From Apostichopus japonicus (Eukaryota > Echinodermata > Holothuroidea > Aspidochirotida > Stichopodidae), in contig NC_092574.1 in the NCBI RefSeq assembly GCF_037975245.1, positions 17,649,213 through 17,713,212 of the forward strand: DNA of 64,000 bases, read 5' to 3'. Made by a program: the position numbers and the translations under genes. Positions 11,083 to 24,284 of this stretch are shown in pieces. Below the pieces are notes generated by a model, which had not been told where the DNA came from, ran no database searches, and saw nothing but the letters and a program-made list of their open reading frames with translations. The stretch's first letter is position 1, and every line of letters begins with the position of its first letter.

Positions 11083-12746
11083 GAATGGAAACATATTATA
11101 TTAAGATGGGTAAAATGCACTCATGCAACAGATTGTTTTGAACAGACAGGTTTCTTTGCTCTCTTACCATTGAAAAAAGTGCTATAAAAAAGTATAACCC
11201 ATGGTTCTATTTCATAGAGTGGAATAGAGCGGATTTTGCATGCAATCGACGAGCAATTGACCAATCAAATGGCCGGAATATAATTAGGTGTTGTATAATT
11301 ATCTTTGACTAATGAAAAGGAGAACATGTTCTAACCATCCTGGTGAAATTTGCATCGAAATCCATATGCATCGTCGTCGAGATAGCGGTATTGGAAGTTG
11401 ATGGGTTTTGCAGCAAAGTGAACTTTAAGCAAACAGGCGTGATATCATGTTGATGCAAACCGATAAATTTGTTTGAGATTTTTCTTCCAAATCTACATCA
11501 AATTTTATTCAAAATTGGTATGCATAACAAGTTATTACTTTACACCCCGGTCATTTGGTGGTGTCGATAATTTCACATCATCAAACGGAAAGTTAGAACA
11601 TTTTTAATCCAATAAGACAACAAATAACGTGAAGAAAATAAGGAAAAAAACAAAAAGTTTGTGCCTCTTTGCAAATTTCATCAGGATGCAGCTAAGTAAA
11701 TAGGTTTCGTCCATTAATCAAGAATCAATTTTCCAGAGCTGGACTATCCTTTTAATTATGCCATCGAAATATCCCTTTAAATAGCAATAAACTAAGAGTA
11801 AAAAGGTAGAAGACAAAGATGATGAGACATCATGTTTCATGGGTTGTGAAAGGTATCTCATTTCACTCTGTACTGTAGACTGTCGATTGCTGTTCTCGCT
11901 AATCAGAGCGTATCTATATGCCCCATTATAATAAATATTTCACACGATTCGATATATAGTATTACGAAGAATTTGGGACATTTTCAATTCCATTTTTGGA
12001 GGCAAAATTGAACATTTACAGCCTTAAATGACTCGATTATGAAACAGATATCCGGGAGATAATGTAGCAGACTATACACGAAAACCTCTTTATTTTTTTA
12101 TTCTTAGTGTTTGATAGGAAATGAAATACGTATTATCTCTTTGCAATTCCATATATACGCGATAGCTAGGCTATCTCTGTTATTATTATTCCTTTCGAGT
12201 CGTATGGCAAATGTCTTAATGACGAATAATGGTTATTGTCACAAAATTGTTATCACCGTGATGATAAAAATCAGTGATAGAATCCTTCATAAGTGCTTTT
12301 CCTCGCAGTGACTTTAATGATCACCAAATTGTTCCCATGCAGACACGGAGGTACATTAAAGGGGATATTCCAGTAGGTGCATGAATAAAGCCCAAATACT
12401 CAATAGCATTTGGTGCGTTTGAAATATATATATATTTTTTTAAATACTTAGAACATTAACATAAGTATAAGCAAACATTCCAAATGTATCACATTCCATG
12501 GATAAATACAACAAGAAAACAATATGTACTTCGAAAAGTAAAACTTTTGTAAAAACATGACATCACAGAAATGTTCTGATCCGTGCACCTCCTAGAGTAG
12601 CAAAGGATTTAGCCAGTCAACATTCAATCAATCATCTATTGAGAGTGGAGTTTCTACTATAGAAGTGTACAGTTTCCCCTTGTCTTTCCCTACCCTTTAT
12701 TTCCCTCGCGATATATTTCATTGAGCAAAGAGAATCATATTTTCCA
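11083..12746. other. no gene recognised
   Basis: This stretch is AT-rich with only short open frames and no recognisable domain, tRNA or transposon terminus. The part to about 11290 may belong to the foldback element, but I could not find its ends. Confidence 0.45.
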
Positions 12747-12789
12747 CACACACACATATAAATATATATATATATATATACACACACAC

Positions 12790-12857
<68 letters not shown>

Positions 12858-12880
12858 GTGTGTGTGTGTGTATATATATC
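12747..12880. repeat. compound CA/TA/TG microsatellite
   Basis: The order is (CA)n, TA, (CA)n, a long (TA)n (about 12796-12853), then (TG)n (12855-12870). CA runs on one side and TG runs on the other make the block self-complementary. Confidence 0.9.
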
Positions 12881-12883
12881 TAA

Positions 12884-12940
12884 GGAGGCATGGAGGCTTT
12901 TTCACTGTTCTGGATATTCCAACTCATTATACCGTTTCAA
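12884..12940 (+). repeat. family-B SINE-like repeat, 3'-end fragment
   Basis: The sequence (GGAGGC, TTTTTCACTGTTCTGGAT, TTCCAACTCATTATA) matches the 3' end of the family-B copy at 16858-17222. It directly precedes a fuller copy in the same orientation. Confidence 0.65.
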
Positions 12941-12954
12941 AATATATACTTATA

Positions 12955-13241
12955 TATCCGTTTGCCTTAATTGGTCGTTTATTTACATTTAGCAGAGTCT
13001 GTTGAGAGTATCTCTTTCGAGATCCGGACTTAGGATTGACCAAAAACCACCTGTTTTGTTCAGTACAGGTGACAAAAAGCTTACAGTGGACTGACGACCT
13101 TCCTTACATGGTTTCAAACCTCTGGACTTACAATCAGCGTCCATGACCTAGTTGGTTAGCGTGTCTTATGTAAAGCGGGAGGCCCTAGTTCGAATCCCGG
13201 AGGAAGATGAAAGTTTTTTCCAACTCATTATAATTTCATAT
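12955..13241 (+). repeat. family-B tRNA-containing repeat, copy 1
   Basis: Matches the reverse complement of 16858-17222: the 5' part (TTTGCCTT, TATCTCTTTCG, TACAGGTGACAAA, GACCTTCCTTAC), then a tRNA-like module at 13141-13207 with A-box-like CTAGTTGGTTAGCGTG and B-box GTTCGAATCCC, then the AGTTTTTTCCAACTCATTATAATTTC end. The tRNA-like part lies about 190 bases in rather than at the 5' end, unusual for a SINE. Confidence 0.75.
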
Positions 13242-15210
<1,969 letters not shown>

Positions 15211-15551
15211 ATTTAAATGTTAGAATAAATGTTAGAATTCTAAAATAGCATACGTTTCAGAAATAACAAATTATTTGGACATAAGATATGTTTAAGTAAT
15301 TAAAAAACGATCGCTGATACATGATTGGTGCTTTTCAAACCGACTCGTCCGCCCTGAATCCCAGTCCCCTTGCATCAAGACGGTGACTGTGCGATCATCG
15401 TCAGGTGTGTATCACGATTCCTCTAGAGGGGAACATAATGGTACTTTTAAGAAAAGTCACCCTGGAAAAGTACCTGGACGCGAAAACCAAACAACCGAGC
15501 GACTGAGTCGTTCTCAACCCCAGTCCACTTGCACATAGACTGTGACTGTCT

Positions 15552-16691
15552 CTAGACTAGACCTCCAAATTCAAGGCACCGCACTGGGTACCAACATCTC
15601 GATGGGAAACCTCGAGAAAGTTACGTTTCATTGACGATATCTTCGTGATATGGACACATGGTGAGGCAAATCTAAACTCTTCATTGATGACATAAACTCG
15701 TTTCATCACACAATCAAATTTATTGCATGACTCGTGCATGACATGACTTTCACTTCCTGGACACCACTGTGACCCTACAAAATGGCTCACTCCAACAGCT
15801 AGACTTGTTCAATAAGTCCACGAATAAGCACCACTACCTTTTACCTAGTAGTTGCCATCCGCGTCATTGTATGCTCCTCTGAAGTCGATTTTGATTCTCG
15901 CACCAAAGAACTGTCACAACACCTTCTCAACAGACAGTATTCTTGGGGTACTATTGAAAATGCCATCAAAAAGGCCAAAAGCAAACCCCGTACCTAAACA
16001 TTGACGTACAAAACTCGTCAAACCAGTTCCAAAAGGGTACCATTGGTTACTGAATTCTACCCTGGTCTCCCACCACTGGCAAATATCATACAACAAATTC
16101 TTGACATACTTCAAAGCACCGAACTTCTGAATCAGTTTTTCTCAGAGCCACCTGTCATTTCATTTAGAAGACCCAGAAACCTACGGATATTTTAGTTCGG
16201 GCATCTTTCCGGGATGACATCTCATCAGGGGAAAACAAAACAGAAAATACAGGATCATCGCCCTGTACACAAAACTGCAAAACGTGCTTACTTGTCGATT
16301 CTACTGGGGCCTTTCAGAGCAACCAAACTACACGCACGTTTCGAGTCCGGCAGAAAATAAACTGCCTATCTAAAAATGTCATTAACCTCATCTACTGCAA
16401 AAGTTGGAAGTTGCAATACGTTGGAGAGTCGAAAAACACTCTAAGAATGAGAATGACACAACATAGATCGGCGATCAAAACAAATACGACCAACCGACCT
16501 GTTGCAAATCACTTCAATCTCCAAAATCATTCGATTTTTGAGAATTTACGTGTTCTTGCCAGTGACCAAACCGATTCTCGGATGACAAATCCAGATAAGA
16601 AAAAGAACATTTCTGGGAACTAAACCTAAAGACCACGGCACCATTCGGTTTAAACATCAGAAACGACCCAGATAAACCAAAACAATTCCTT
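15552..16691 (+). pseudogene. Penelope-like retroelement, degraded RT and GIY-YIG endonuclease
   Basis: Plus-strand fragments in shifting frames spell the 3' half of a Penelope-like polyprotein. The reverse transcriptase part has QGTALGTN (near 15570), the catalytic FIDDIFVIW (15628-15654), FLDTTV, KSTNKHHYLLPSSCHPRHC (near 15815-15870), RTKELSQHLL and AIKKAKS. Next come RVPLVTEFYPGLPP and FRRPRNLR (16031-16190), then a GIY-YIG domain with VINLIYC and QYVGESKNTLRMRMTQHRS (16378-16460). It closes with TAPFGLNIRND near 16640-16670. Several frameshifts and stops and the missing 5' half show a dead copy. Upstream, 15340-15390 and 15500-15550 are two similar segments that may be element-derived. 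Confidence 0.88.
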
Positions 16692-16786
16692 TGAAATTAC
16701 GACGGAATCGGATTAAAATAATCCGATACGGATTAAAAATAATCAGATTTTCCAAAATTTCTGCTAATGCAGCAGAAATCGGCAAT

Positions 16787-16793
16787 ATATATG

Positions 16794-16864
<71 letters not shown>
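16787..16864. repeat. TA microsatellite
   Basis: This is a TA run of about 75 bp that abuts the 3' (AATT) end of the family-B repeat copy on its right. Confidence 0.95.
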
Positions 16865-16868
<4 letters not shown>

Positions 16869-17222
16869 GAAATCGTAGTGAGTTGGAAAATCCAGAACAG
16901 TGAAAAACTTCCAGCCTCCACCGGGATTCGAACCCGGGCCTCCCGCTTTATATGCGGCCACCCTAACCACTAGGCTATGGACATGATTGTATGTCCAGCG
17001 GTTCCTTCCAAACCGGTAAGGAAGGTCGTAATTCCACTGTAGGCGTTTGTCACCTGTATCGAACAGTACTAGTTCTGTTTTGGTGACATTTGCCTTACTC
17101 TAGAGATCAAACATGATGCTAACCAACTCGAAATCATTTGTGATTCCTAAAGCCGGATCCGAAAGAGATACTTTGAACAGACTTTGTTAATGAAATGGAG
17201 GTAAAACGACAAAGGCAAATGA
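16865..17222 (-). repeat. family-B tRNA-containing repeat, copy 2
   Basis: On the minus strand this carries a tRNA-like module (16914-16981) with A-box-like TAGCCTAGTGGTTAGGGTGG and B-box GGGTTCGAATCCC. About 240 bp of shared upstream sequence precedes it (blocks at 16998-17110 and 17155-17220). It ends in CACTACGATTTCAATT followed by (TA)n. A second copy of that end, GAAATCGTAGTGAG, lies at 17237-17250, so two units sit head to tail. Confidence 0.78.
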
Positions 17223-17263
17223 ATATATATATAATTGAAATCGTAGTGAGAATTATATATATA

Positions 17264-17345
<82 letters not shown>

Positions 17346-17481
17346 TAGGATAATAACATTTAGAGAAAGGCTTGATCTCGAGTGAGATACAATAATTAAA
17401 TTAGGTAAGTGATTGGAAGTAAAACAGCCAATGTTTTTTTATGATATATATATATTTATATATATATATATATATATATAT
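17223..17481. repeat. TA arrays with family-B end fragment
   Basis: TA runs occupy about 17252-17341 and 17442-17481. The short family-B end (17232-17250) is caught between TA runs. The 100 bp between the arrays is plain AT-rich sequence. Confidence 0.85.
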
Positions 17482-18289
17482 TGAGCGAGCCTTGGTTTTT
17501 TTTTCACAGTCCAGAAGCCGCAGCAAGAAATCGCGCTGGAAAATCCATTAGCCTTCATAAATCATTTTCTGTGAGTGGCTGACGGATGAAATATGAAGAA
17601 AAACTTGATAGATTAGTAGCCCCTTGTTTTGAGTCTGCACGACACCATGGCTATTTAGAAGGAAACTTAAAGGAAAAATGCTATCAATTCACTCACTATT
17701 TTTTTTTTAAATGTTATTATTACTTTTAACCTTATCAGTAAAACAATAAAGTAGAAGAAGAAAAAGAAGAAGAAGAAGATGAAGGAGAATGGGAAAAGCA
17801 GCTGACGCCTTTCATAGTTGCTTCATGAGCAAAAAAGCGAAAATTACTTCATTTACGGTGGTCTAACTTTGGCGGCAAAATTCATCTCGGTGAATAAAAT
17901 GATGATTTATAGCTAGCTACATAGATTGAATCATTTAGATTAATTCCTTCTTTTTTGAATTTTAATCTTATTATGTTATGTAGTCCCTCAAAAAAAAGCA
18001 AAAAGATTTCTGTGGTGCTATAATGCTTCTATAGCTTATTAAATTTCAAGATGTTAAAGTTTAACATATTTTAGATCTATAGAATGCTCCTTTAAGGCTC
18101 TCATAAGGGTTTATATTATTGTTAATGTTAATTCATTGTTTTATAACAATTCGTTTAACTCAACCAAAGATTTTTTTTGTTTAACTTAGCAACACTTGAA
18201 CACCCTTCAGTGTAATATTCAACAGCATTTGTCGTTGACAAATTTGTAATGCATTGTAAGCCGGCTATTTTGAGGCTGTCTGTTAATGT
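17482..18289. other. no gene recognised
   Basis: This stretch has a GAA-rich run (17752-17790) and poly-T tracts. No exon or terminal repeat can be supported. Confidence 0.5.
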
Positions 18290-18445
18290 CTTATGTATTC
18301 CCATTGATGTGTGGAACTGACTGGCCAGTGTAGTAGACTTAATAGTTCAGTCATTTTAATTGATGAACCTCAACTGTTTAAAGGGTCATTCCTCAAAAAT
18401 TAAAGGTGCTATAGAAGTACAACCAATATTCGGTGACGAATCGAG
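18290..18445 (+). repeat. interspersed repeat E, copy
   Basis: The block AAAGGGTCATTCCTCAAAA, then TATAGAAGTACAACC (18378-18425), resembles 49790-49860 and, more weakly, the unit duplicated at 2911-3457 (ATGGTCATTTCTCAAAA, then TATAGAAA). It looks like an old dispersed repeat of unknown class with unclear ends. Confidence 0.45.
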
Positions 18446-18604
18446 GGCAAAATTGAGAACCATTAATGACCCAGAAATGCTTGAAGAAAGTTGATGCCTG
18501 TTTGACGAAAATACTTACGTAAATTCCCAGACTCCCGTAAGTTATCAACTTCACGCCATATTTTTTTTTTTTTTGAGATGGCTGAAGAGTAATTGTTTCA
18601 CCAG

Positions 18605-18829
18605 TCGACAGTCAGTTATCACGTCCAACCAACCGAAGAAGGTCAAGAAGTCAGCGCTATCGTTCTAAAAGCCATTCGCAGTATGATAAATGACGTCACA
18701 TTACTGATTCCGCAGTTCAACGGTACAGTATGTCGTAAAGGTATATGGGATTACACGGAGAGAAAAATCAATGTTGCATTCATGCCCATGTCTGGGTCAA
18801 CAACGAGTAAGAATCGTCCTACTTTTGAA
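18605..18829 (+). CDS. candidate isolated exon, 75 codons
   Basis: A T-rich tract (18561-18574) and CACCAG precede, and GTATGT follows, a 225-nt segment that is open in one frame and a whole number of codons. It would encode 75 residues, including EEGQEVSAIVLKAIRSMI, LLIPQFNGTVC and WDYTERKINVAF. The composition looks protein-like rather than AT-noise. I recognise no family and see no partner exon nearby, so it may be an exon of a gene with long introns, an old pseudogene piece, or chance. An in-frame TAA just upstream of the acceptor excludes extension to the left. Confidence 0.3.
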
Positions 18830-18945
18830 GTATGTATATATTGCTACCAAACCACGTACTCAGTCACTATCTGTTATAGTATAGGTTATAACTCTCATAT
18901 ATCAAGCAAGGAATCCCACTTTATTAAGAAGGATATACTCTAGCG

Positions 18946-19285
18946 TACAATCAATTATTTTCGAGTAAGTTTCAAAATGTATCATATTTCTCTGTATGTA
19001 CTTTACCGGTTGTAACTCTAACGATGTTCACTGTAAGTCTATCATCACACTGTGTACATTAGGAATGAATTACCGTAAATTTAACTTTATTATTTATTCC
19101 ATGAAAAGTTTGGTAGCATAGATAGTATGGCCATGAATGTGGGACTTGATATAGCCAAGATTACCGTTATGTTGCAATAGTGGGGGTAGATTGACAGATG
19201 TACCTGTTTCTAGGTCACATCGCGAACTGTTACCCCTCCGTGAAGCAGGAGATATCTACTTACTCTGTACAAAATGGACACCGCT
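18946..19285. other. no gene recognised
   Basis: AT-rich sequence without a supported feature, ending in the left target-site duplication (ACACCGCT, 19278-19285) of the hAT-type element. Confidence 0.5.
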
Positions 19286-19582
19286 CAGGCGCGTAGCCAA
19301 GGGGGGGGGGCGAAGGGGGCAGCCGCCCCCCCCCCCCTTGAGCATATTTTAAAAAAAGAAATTTAATATTTTTATGATATCGCTAGTATTTTCAAAAGAG
19401 AAAATGCTAAAATGCAACTTACAAGGCCTGGGAAGTGCCATTTCCAGCGATCTGGGAGGCATTTACAGCCAAAATTTTCTTGTACGCTTCGCGCCAATCA
19501 TGGTGGCGCTCCGCTTAGATAGTTTGCAATGCCGAATCTACAGTTTCGCCCCTCCCTTGGCAAATTCCTGGCTACACGCCTG
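19286..19582. mobile_element. non-autonomous hAT-type transposon, copy with intact ends
   Basis: This 297-bp element starts CAGGCGCGTAGCCAAGG and ends in the inverted CAGGCGTGTAGCCAGG. It is flanked by perfect 8-bp duplications ACACCGCT (19278-19285 and 19583-19590), the target-site length of the hAT superfamily. Near the left end, a G10 run, GGGGG and a C13 run (19301-19342) can form a very stable GC hairpin. No transposase is encoded, so it would need one supplied in trans. Confidence 0.92.
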
Positions 19583-20004
19583 ACACCGCTATTTGAGTTG
19601 GTGTATCTGGATACAACATTATCGTCTTGAAGGGTGAGGTCCAGTCCAAGGTATATTATTCACCAAATTGTATCTGATTGATCTGTCAAAGTTGCTTCCA
19701 TGTTAGATTCATGAATGTTTTAAACTTTGATAACTGTAATGTGCAAAAAGGTACACGGGGGCGGGGGTGAGGGGGAGTGAGGGGGTGGTTGTGTGTAAAG
19801 ACCGTAAAAGGCAACTCCCTTCGAGCCCTTCTCTATCTTTATGTGCTTGCGATGACATTACTCTCTTTTCCCTCTTTTTTTTTAAAGATTTGACAGTTAT
19901 TCAGATATAGATCTGTCAACTAATATCAGGAGATGTGTAGAACAGGCGGATAATTTTTAAATTGCGGTCCAGTTTATTAAGCAATTTAAAGTTGAAATCA
20001 GAAT

Positions 20005-20366
20005 AAAGCAAAAGCAAAGGCAAAGGCAATGACAAAGACAGAGACAAAGTCAATCACAAGGACAAGAAAGAGACAGAGACAGGGAAAAAGATAAAGACTG
20101 TGACATAAATAAAGACAGAGACAGGAAAAAGTTAGAAACAGTGACAAAAACAGGGACAATGACAATGACAAAAACAAAGGCTGATACAACGACAAAGACG
20201 GAGACAAAGACAACCACCAAGACAAAGAAAGAGACAGAGACAACGACTAAATCAGAGACAAAGACAATCACAAAGACAAAGACAATCAAACTGACAAAGG
20301 CAATCACAATGTCAAAGACAAAAGCAGAGACAATAACACAAAGACAAAGACAAAAACAAGGCACAA
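20005..20366 (+). repeat. degenerate GACAAA hexanucleotide array
   Basis: About 360 bp of imperfect 6-bp units (GACAAA/GACAGA/GGCAAA) give alternating TKTxTK-type plus-strand frames and VFVF-type minus-strand frames (20050-20398). The periodicity and lack of stops come from the repeat, so none of these frames is called as a gene. The units are quite diverged, unlike the perfect GATA array. Confidence 0.92.
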
Positions 20367-20399
20367 AACTGTCTTTGTTTTTGTTGTTTTGCAATTAGA

Positions 20400-21169
20400 A
20401 ACCCTGTAAAGTAGAAATTGCTCTTCCATTTTTTCAAGTCACTTGATCATACCTTATACCAACATAAAATAACATCCTTCCTAAAGGGTAGTATTAATGA
20501 TGACAATTCAATGTTTAAGGAAAACAAAGCTGTCGATGAAGATGATGAATCACACTACAGTTTTCTGCCCAATCAACTCATCCAAACTAAGTGAATGAAC
20601 TGCAATAGACATTTTTATACATCTCAAGAAAAGAAAAAAAAGCTATGAAGATGGGAATTGTTTCGATGTGCTTTGTTTCACAAGTTTCTATCTTTTTCAA
20701 AACACGTATGAAAAAACGTTATTAAAGCATCAATTAACTCAATATTGTTTTTCAAAAAAAGAAGTAGGAGTTTCGCATCTGTATCTTTCAAAAATTCATC
20801 ACCTGAAACGTTTCAGCCGTCTCTATAGAAGACACAAAGAACGTTTCGAGGCTGAGCTTATATACTAGATTGTGTTGAGTTCTTAATTAATGAAATACAG
20901 CACGGAATCTATACGTAATTCGGTGAGATATTACCGACCAGTTTATGAGAAAACTTTCCAGGAGCTTGTTTGCACTGAGCATGTTCCTCGGTAATATTAC
21001 CGAAACCTTAAACCAAGTTCCTCAACTTGATCATCTCGGTAGACCAAAAAAATCAACACCAATAAAGGCATGGTTCATTTCTGGTTGATTCCTGCGAGAT
21101 CTAGAACCATTGTGCTATCACCGCCTACAGAAACCAAAAATTAAAGGAATACTCTGTTGGCAGAAAGTA
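20400..21169. other. no gene recognised
   Basis: Short open frames only. A perfect 14-bp palindrome CGGTAATATTACCG lies at 20989-21002, with a related GGTGAGATATTACCG at 20930-20945. Confidence 0.5.
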
Positions 21170-21177
21170 TATAAAAC

Positions 21178-21518
21178 CAGTGGCGTAGGAAGGTACTTTT
21201 GAGTGGGGGGGGGGCTGAAGACTGATGGCCGGCCTGGGGGAGGGGTCTAAGGGAAAGGGGTGGAATTTTTTTTGCATTTCCAGGTGGCCTCAGATGCAAT
21301 TTGGTGCAATATAGCACACTTCAACACCCACTTCATTTTGAAAAATAATTTTACATTTTCACCTGGCCTTAGATGCAATTTGGTGCTCCAAATGAGATTT
21401 TTTTTCTCATTTGGAAATGAAAAAGGGGTTTTCTGACTTGCGAAGCGGGGGGGGGGGGCGGAATGATACTTCCGCCCCACCATATTTTTCACAGCCCCCC
21501 CCGGTTCCTACGCCCTTG
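21178..21518. mobile_element. non-autonomous hAT-type transposon
   Basis: This 341-bp element starts CAGTGGCGTAGGAAGG and ends in the inverted CAAGGGCGTAGGAACC. Perfect 8-bp duplications TATAAAAC flank it (21170-21177 and 21519-21526). Inside, a segment with GATGCAATTTGGTG occurs twice (near 21290 and 21370). It has G-rich ends and no transposase. The termini differ from the element at 19286, so it is a separate family. Confidence 0.92.
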
Positions 21519-21526
21519 TATAAAAC

Positions 21527-22683
21527 ATGCCTCATTAGTATATGTTAGGTTGAAAACCCCATCTCAATATCATGTATCTTATATACTCTGAGATATGTTT
21601 GATTTAATATTACCCGGTTTTTATTGGATAAAGCCTCCTTTAAAACGGCAAGTGGATCGCAATTGGTGGTCTGTGATGTCACCACGCCCATTGTTCTCCA
21701 AAAGTTTTACCTTCATGTTAAAGATGTATTCCGGTGACACACAATGTAACACCTGTCTTAAAGATAAACTATATATTCCACACTGTTAATCCTCATCTCA
21801 ATAGCCTGTCCCTTACTATTCGAGATATGTTTGTTTGAATGCAACCTGCCTTTAAAGTGATTCCGTGCGTACTTTGGAAATCGGATATGCATACAAATCT
21901 TCATTTTCAAAATATGGAACTTCGTTTAACCGGCTTATCTGACGAACCATGAAAAATTAGAAGGTTTCACCAAGCTAATTTTGTCAAAATCGTTTCATTA
22001 ATTAAGAACTTAAAGAATCGAAAGAATCCAAGAATTTATCCGCTGAAGACAGATTTCATTCATGTATTCTGTTATACGCCATGCCTCTTGATTTAAACAA
22101 GCCAATGAGAGAACGCATTTTAATGCATATTCATTACCAACGAAGCTCTCCTTTCTCAAAGAACAGCTGATCGCCGATGCGACTAGTAGACTATAGTGAT
22201 AACAGTAATAAGTGTACAAAACCTAGCCTATGGTCACACATAATACTACACTTGGTATCACAGACCTTTGATCATCTTCACAATCTCCTAAGGACTAGGC
22301 CAAATAGCATAACTTATTAGAGCTAGGTCTTTGACTAGGCTGCTGATATTATGCTAAGACCTAGGCTGCTAACAGTTAGCTCAAATTCTAACTGATTTTC
22401 GATGAAGCTGATCGAAGGACCACTGGCTTACCATTTTTATTATATATTCAATTCATTTATAATCTCGCCTCCAAAGACTATTTGAAATGAAAAAAGTTGT
22501 CCGGTGGTAAAACCTAACGTAGAGGAAGAATTAATTCGATAAGAAAACAACCGCGTCACTCCTACTACTATCTAACAGGATTAATGTAACAGTATATACC
22601 TCACCAATGAATTACCATGCTGACGCGACCATGAAGCTAAAAAAATAAATATAGGACACGAGGAGGTTATTGTTAGGACCACT
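21527..22683. other. no gene recognised
   Basis: Short open frames only. No domain, tRNA or transposon end was recognised. Confidence 0.45.
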
Positions 22684-22775
22684 TATGTGGGAGAAGCCCA
22701 CAAGGGTTTATGGAGTACAACTTCACGTCGGGTGGCTTTCAATTCAACATTTTAGCTCAAATTTGGAATTTAACA
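22684..22775 (-). repeat. tRNA-derived SINE, family C copy 2 (3' fragment)
   Basis: About 90 bp match the 3' body of the SINE at 3496-3763 (ATGTGGGAGAA, CAAGGG, GTCGGGTGGCTT, AATTCAACATTTTA, CTCAAATTTGGAAT). The tRNA head is absent, as expected for a 5'-truncated insertion. Confidence 0.75.
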
Positions 22776-24284
22776 CTAAAAATTGATAGTTTGCATTTTT
22801 TATATTTGTGACACCGTCGCTATTTAGTGTTGCATATTCATAACTTAACTAGCATCTATCCGTGGTCTAGCTCTATCGTGAGAACGTTTTCTTTTTCTTC
22901 AAAAATGCTTTCAAAATTGAACTGTTTTTAAGCCGTTACCATTAGTTTTAACAACTATCACTGCAATTTGCAGTCATCAAATGACATATTCATCTATGAT
23001 CAACACCGGTGGTACATATAAACATAAACATAAGATCAAACATGATCTTGTTTTGCCCTTTTCGATACGCACGGAATCATACTCAAGGAGGTGGAACACA
23101 GTGGGGTTCTGTAATCTCGCCCGGTAGCTGTGCATCAAAATCTTTACTTTCTTCTTACAATTTCACATTGATTTATCGGAGTAATTTGATACACTTGGAG
23201 TGTTTCCTTAGCTGCCCAATGTTCTCTGTAATTTTGGGCGTAAAGATACAGAAAAGAAAAACAAAAAAAAAAGGCAAAAGAAAAGAAATGAAATATATTA
23301 CATGTGAATACACTTTCAGAAGACAGGATTTTACCAATGAACAACAATACATGTTTTAAGGAAACATGACCCGAACAACTGTATTTCTTTATATCTTCGT
23401 TAAGTTATGCTAAAAGTCGTCACAGCATGCATGCAGTTAATACAGTGTTTGGATTTTGATTATGGTAAAATCTGAAATGCTACTTATGTAATCCAGTAAC
23501 AATACAGGTGGTTCATTAGCATAAATATCATTCCACATAATAGAGATAAAAGTCTTTTATTCTTTCTTTTTTTCTAATTTCCGATTTTGATGTTTTTCCT
23601 CATTCTGTAGTAATGATATTTAAGTGTCTGTGTGACGATCTGTCAATAATGATCAGCATAATATTATGGTCTAAGCCTTTATTATCATCTATCCAACGTT
23701 AATTTAGGGCAACAACCAAAATAAACACTACAAAACAAACCATTGTTTTTATCCGTTTAAAGGTCCAGCCACGGGTCGCCATAATGCACAGCTTCCTAAT
23801 ATGAGAATGTACATGAGATAATCATGCAGCATGTCGCACGGATCGGCCATTACGGTAGTAATTTAAATTTTACAAATAAAATAATGAAACCATGAAAGCT
23901 TCCATAACAGGATAACATCTTTATAAGCTCTTTTGGGGGAGTTGTTCTTCAAAAGCATCCTCATCTCTACGACATAACCAAATGGTAATGGTTGTCTCTG
24001 CTGTCATTTGATGGTTTGTATATTGTGGTGTAGGATAGCTCCGCGTGTCCCCATATACATTTACGTGAAGGCCAAATTTGTATCCGAATATTATTAAAAC
24101 TGAATATTATTAAAACTGTATATTATTTATAATTTATTTTCCACTCTTGCTTGGACTGTTTGCACTCAAGGCTTGTACAAGTATAAATCTCAGTTTTGTC
24201 AGAATATGATCTAGTAAAGGTGAAATCATGTAGCTTCACGATAAAACTTGATTTAAAAAAAAAATATTAAAAGGATATAGGCCG

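Noticed and set aside
16914-16981. Possible functional tRNA gene (clear A and B boxes)
   Set aside because: The same module recurs with shared flanks at 13.1 and 48.5 kb and has poor acceptor-stem pairing, so it is part of an interspersed repeat. The same reasoning applies to the tRNA-like heads at 38.9, 44.2 and 55.7 kb.
20050-20398. 114-codon hydrophobic VFVF minus frame and TKTK plus frame
   Set aside because: Produced by the degenerate GACAAA repeat. The apparent membrane protein is compositional.
20989-21002. Palindrome containing the nonanucleotide TAATATTAC, as in rolling-circle virus origins
   Set aside because: A 9-base match is expected by chance about once per few hundred kb, more often in AT-rich DNA. 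No Rep-like coding sequence or proper stem-loop is nearby.
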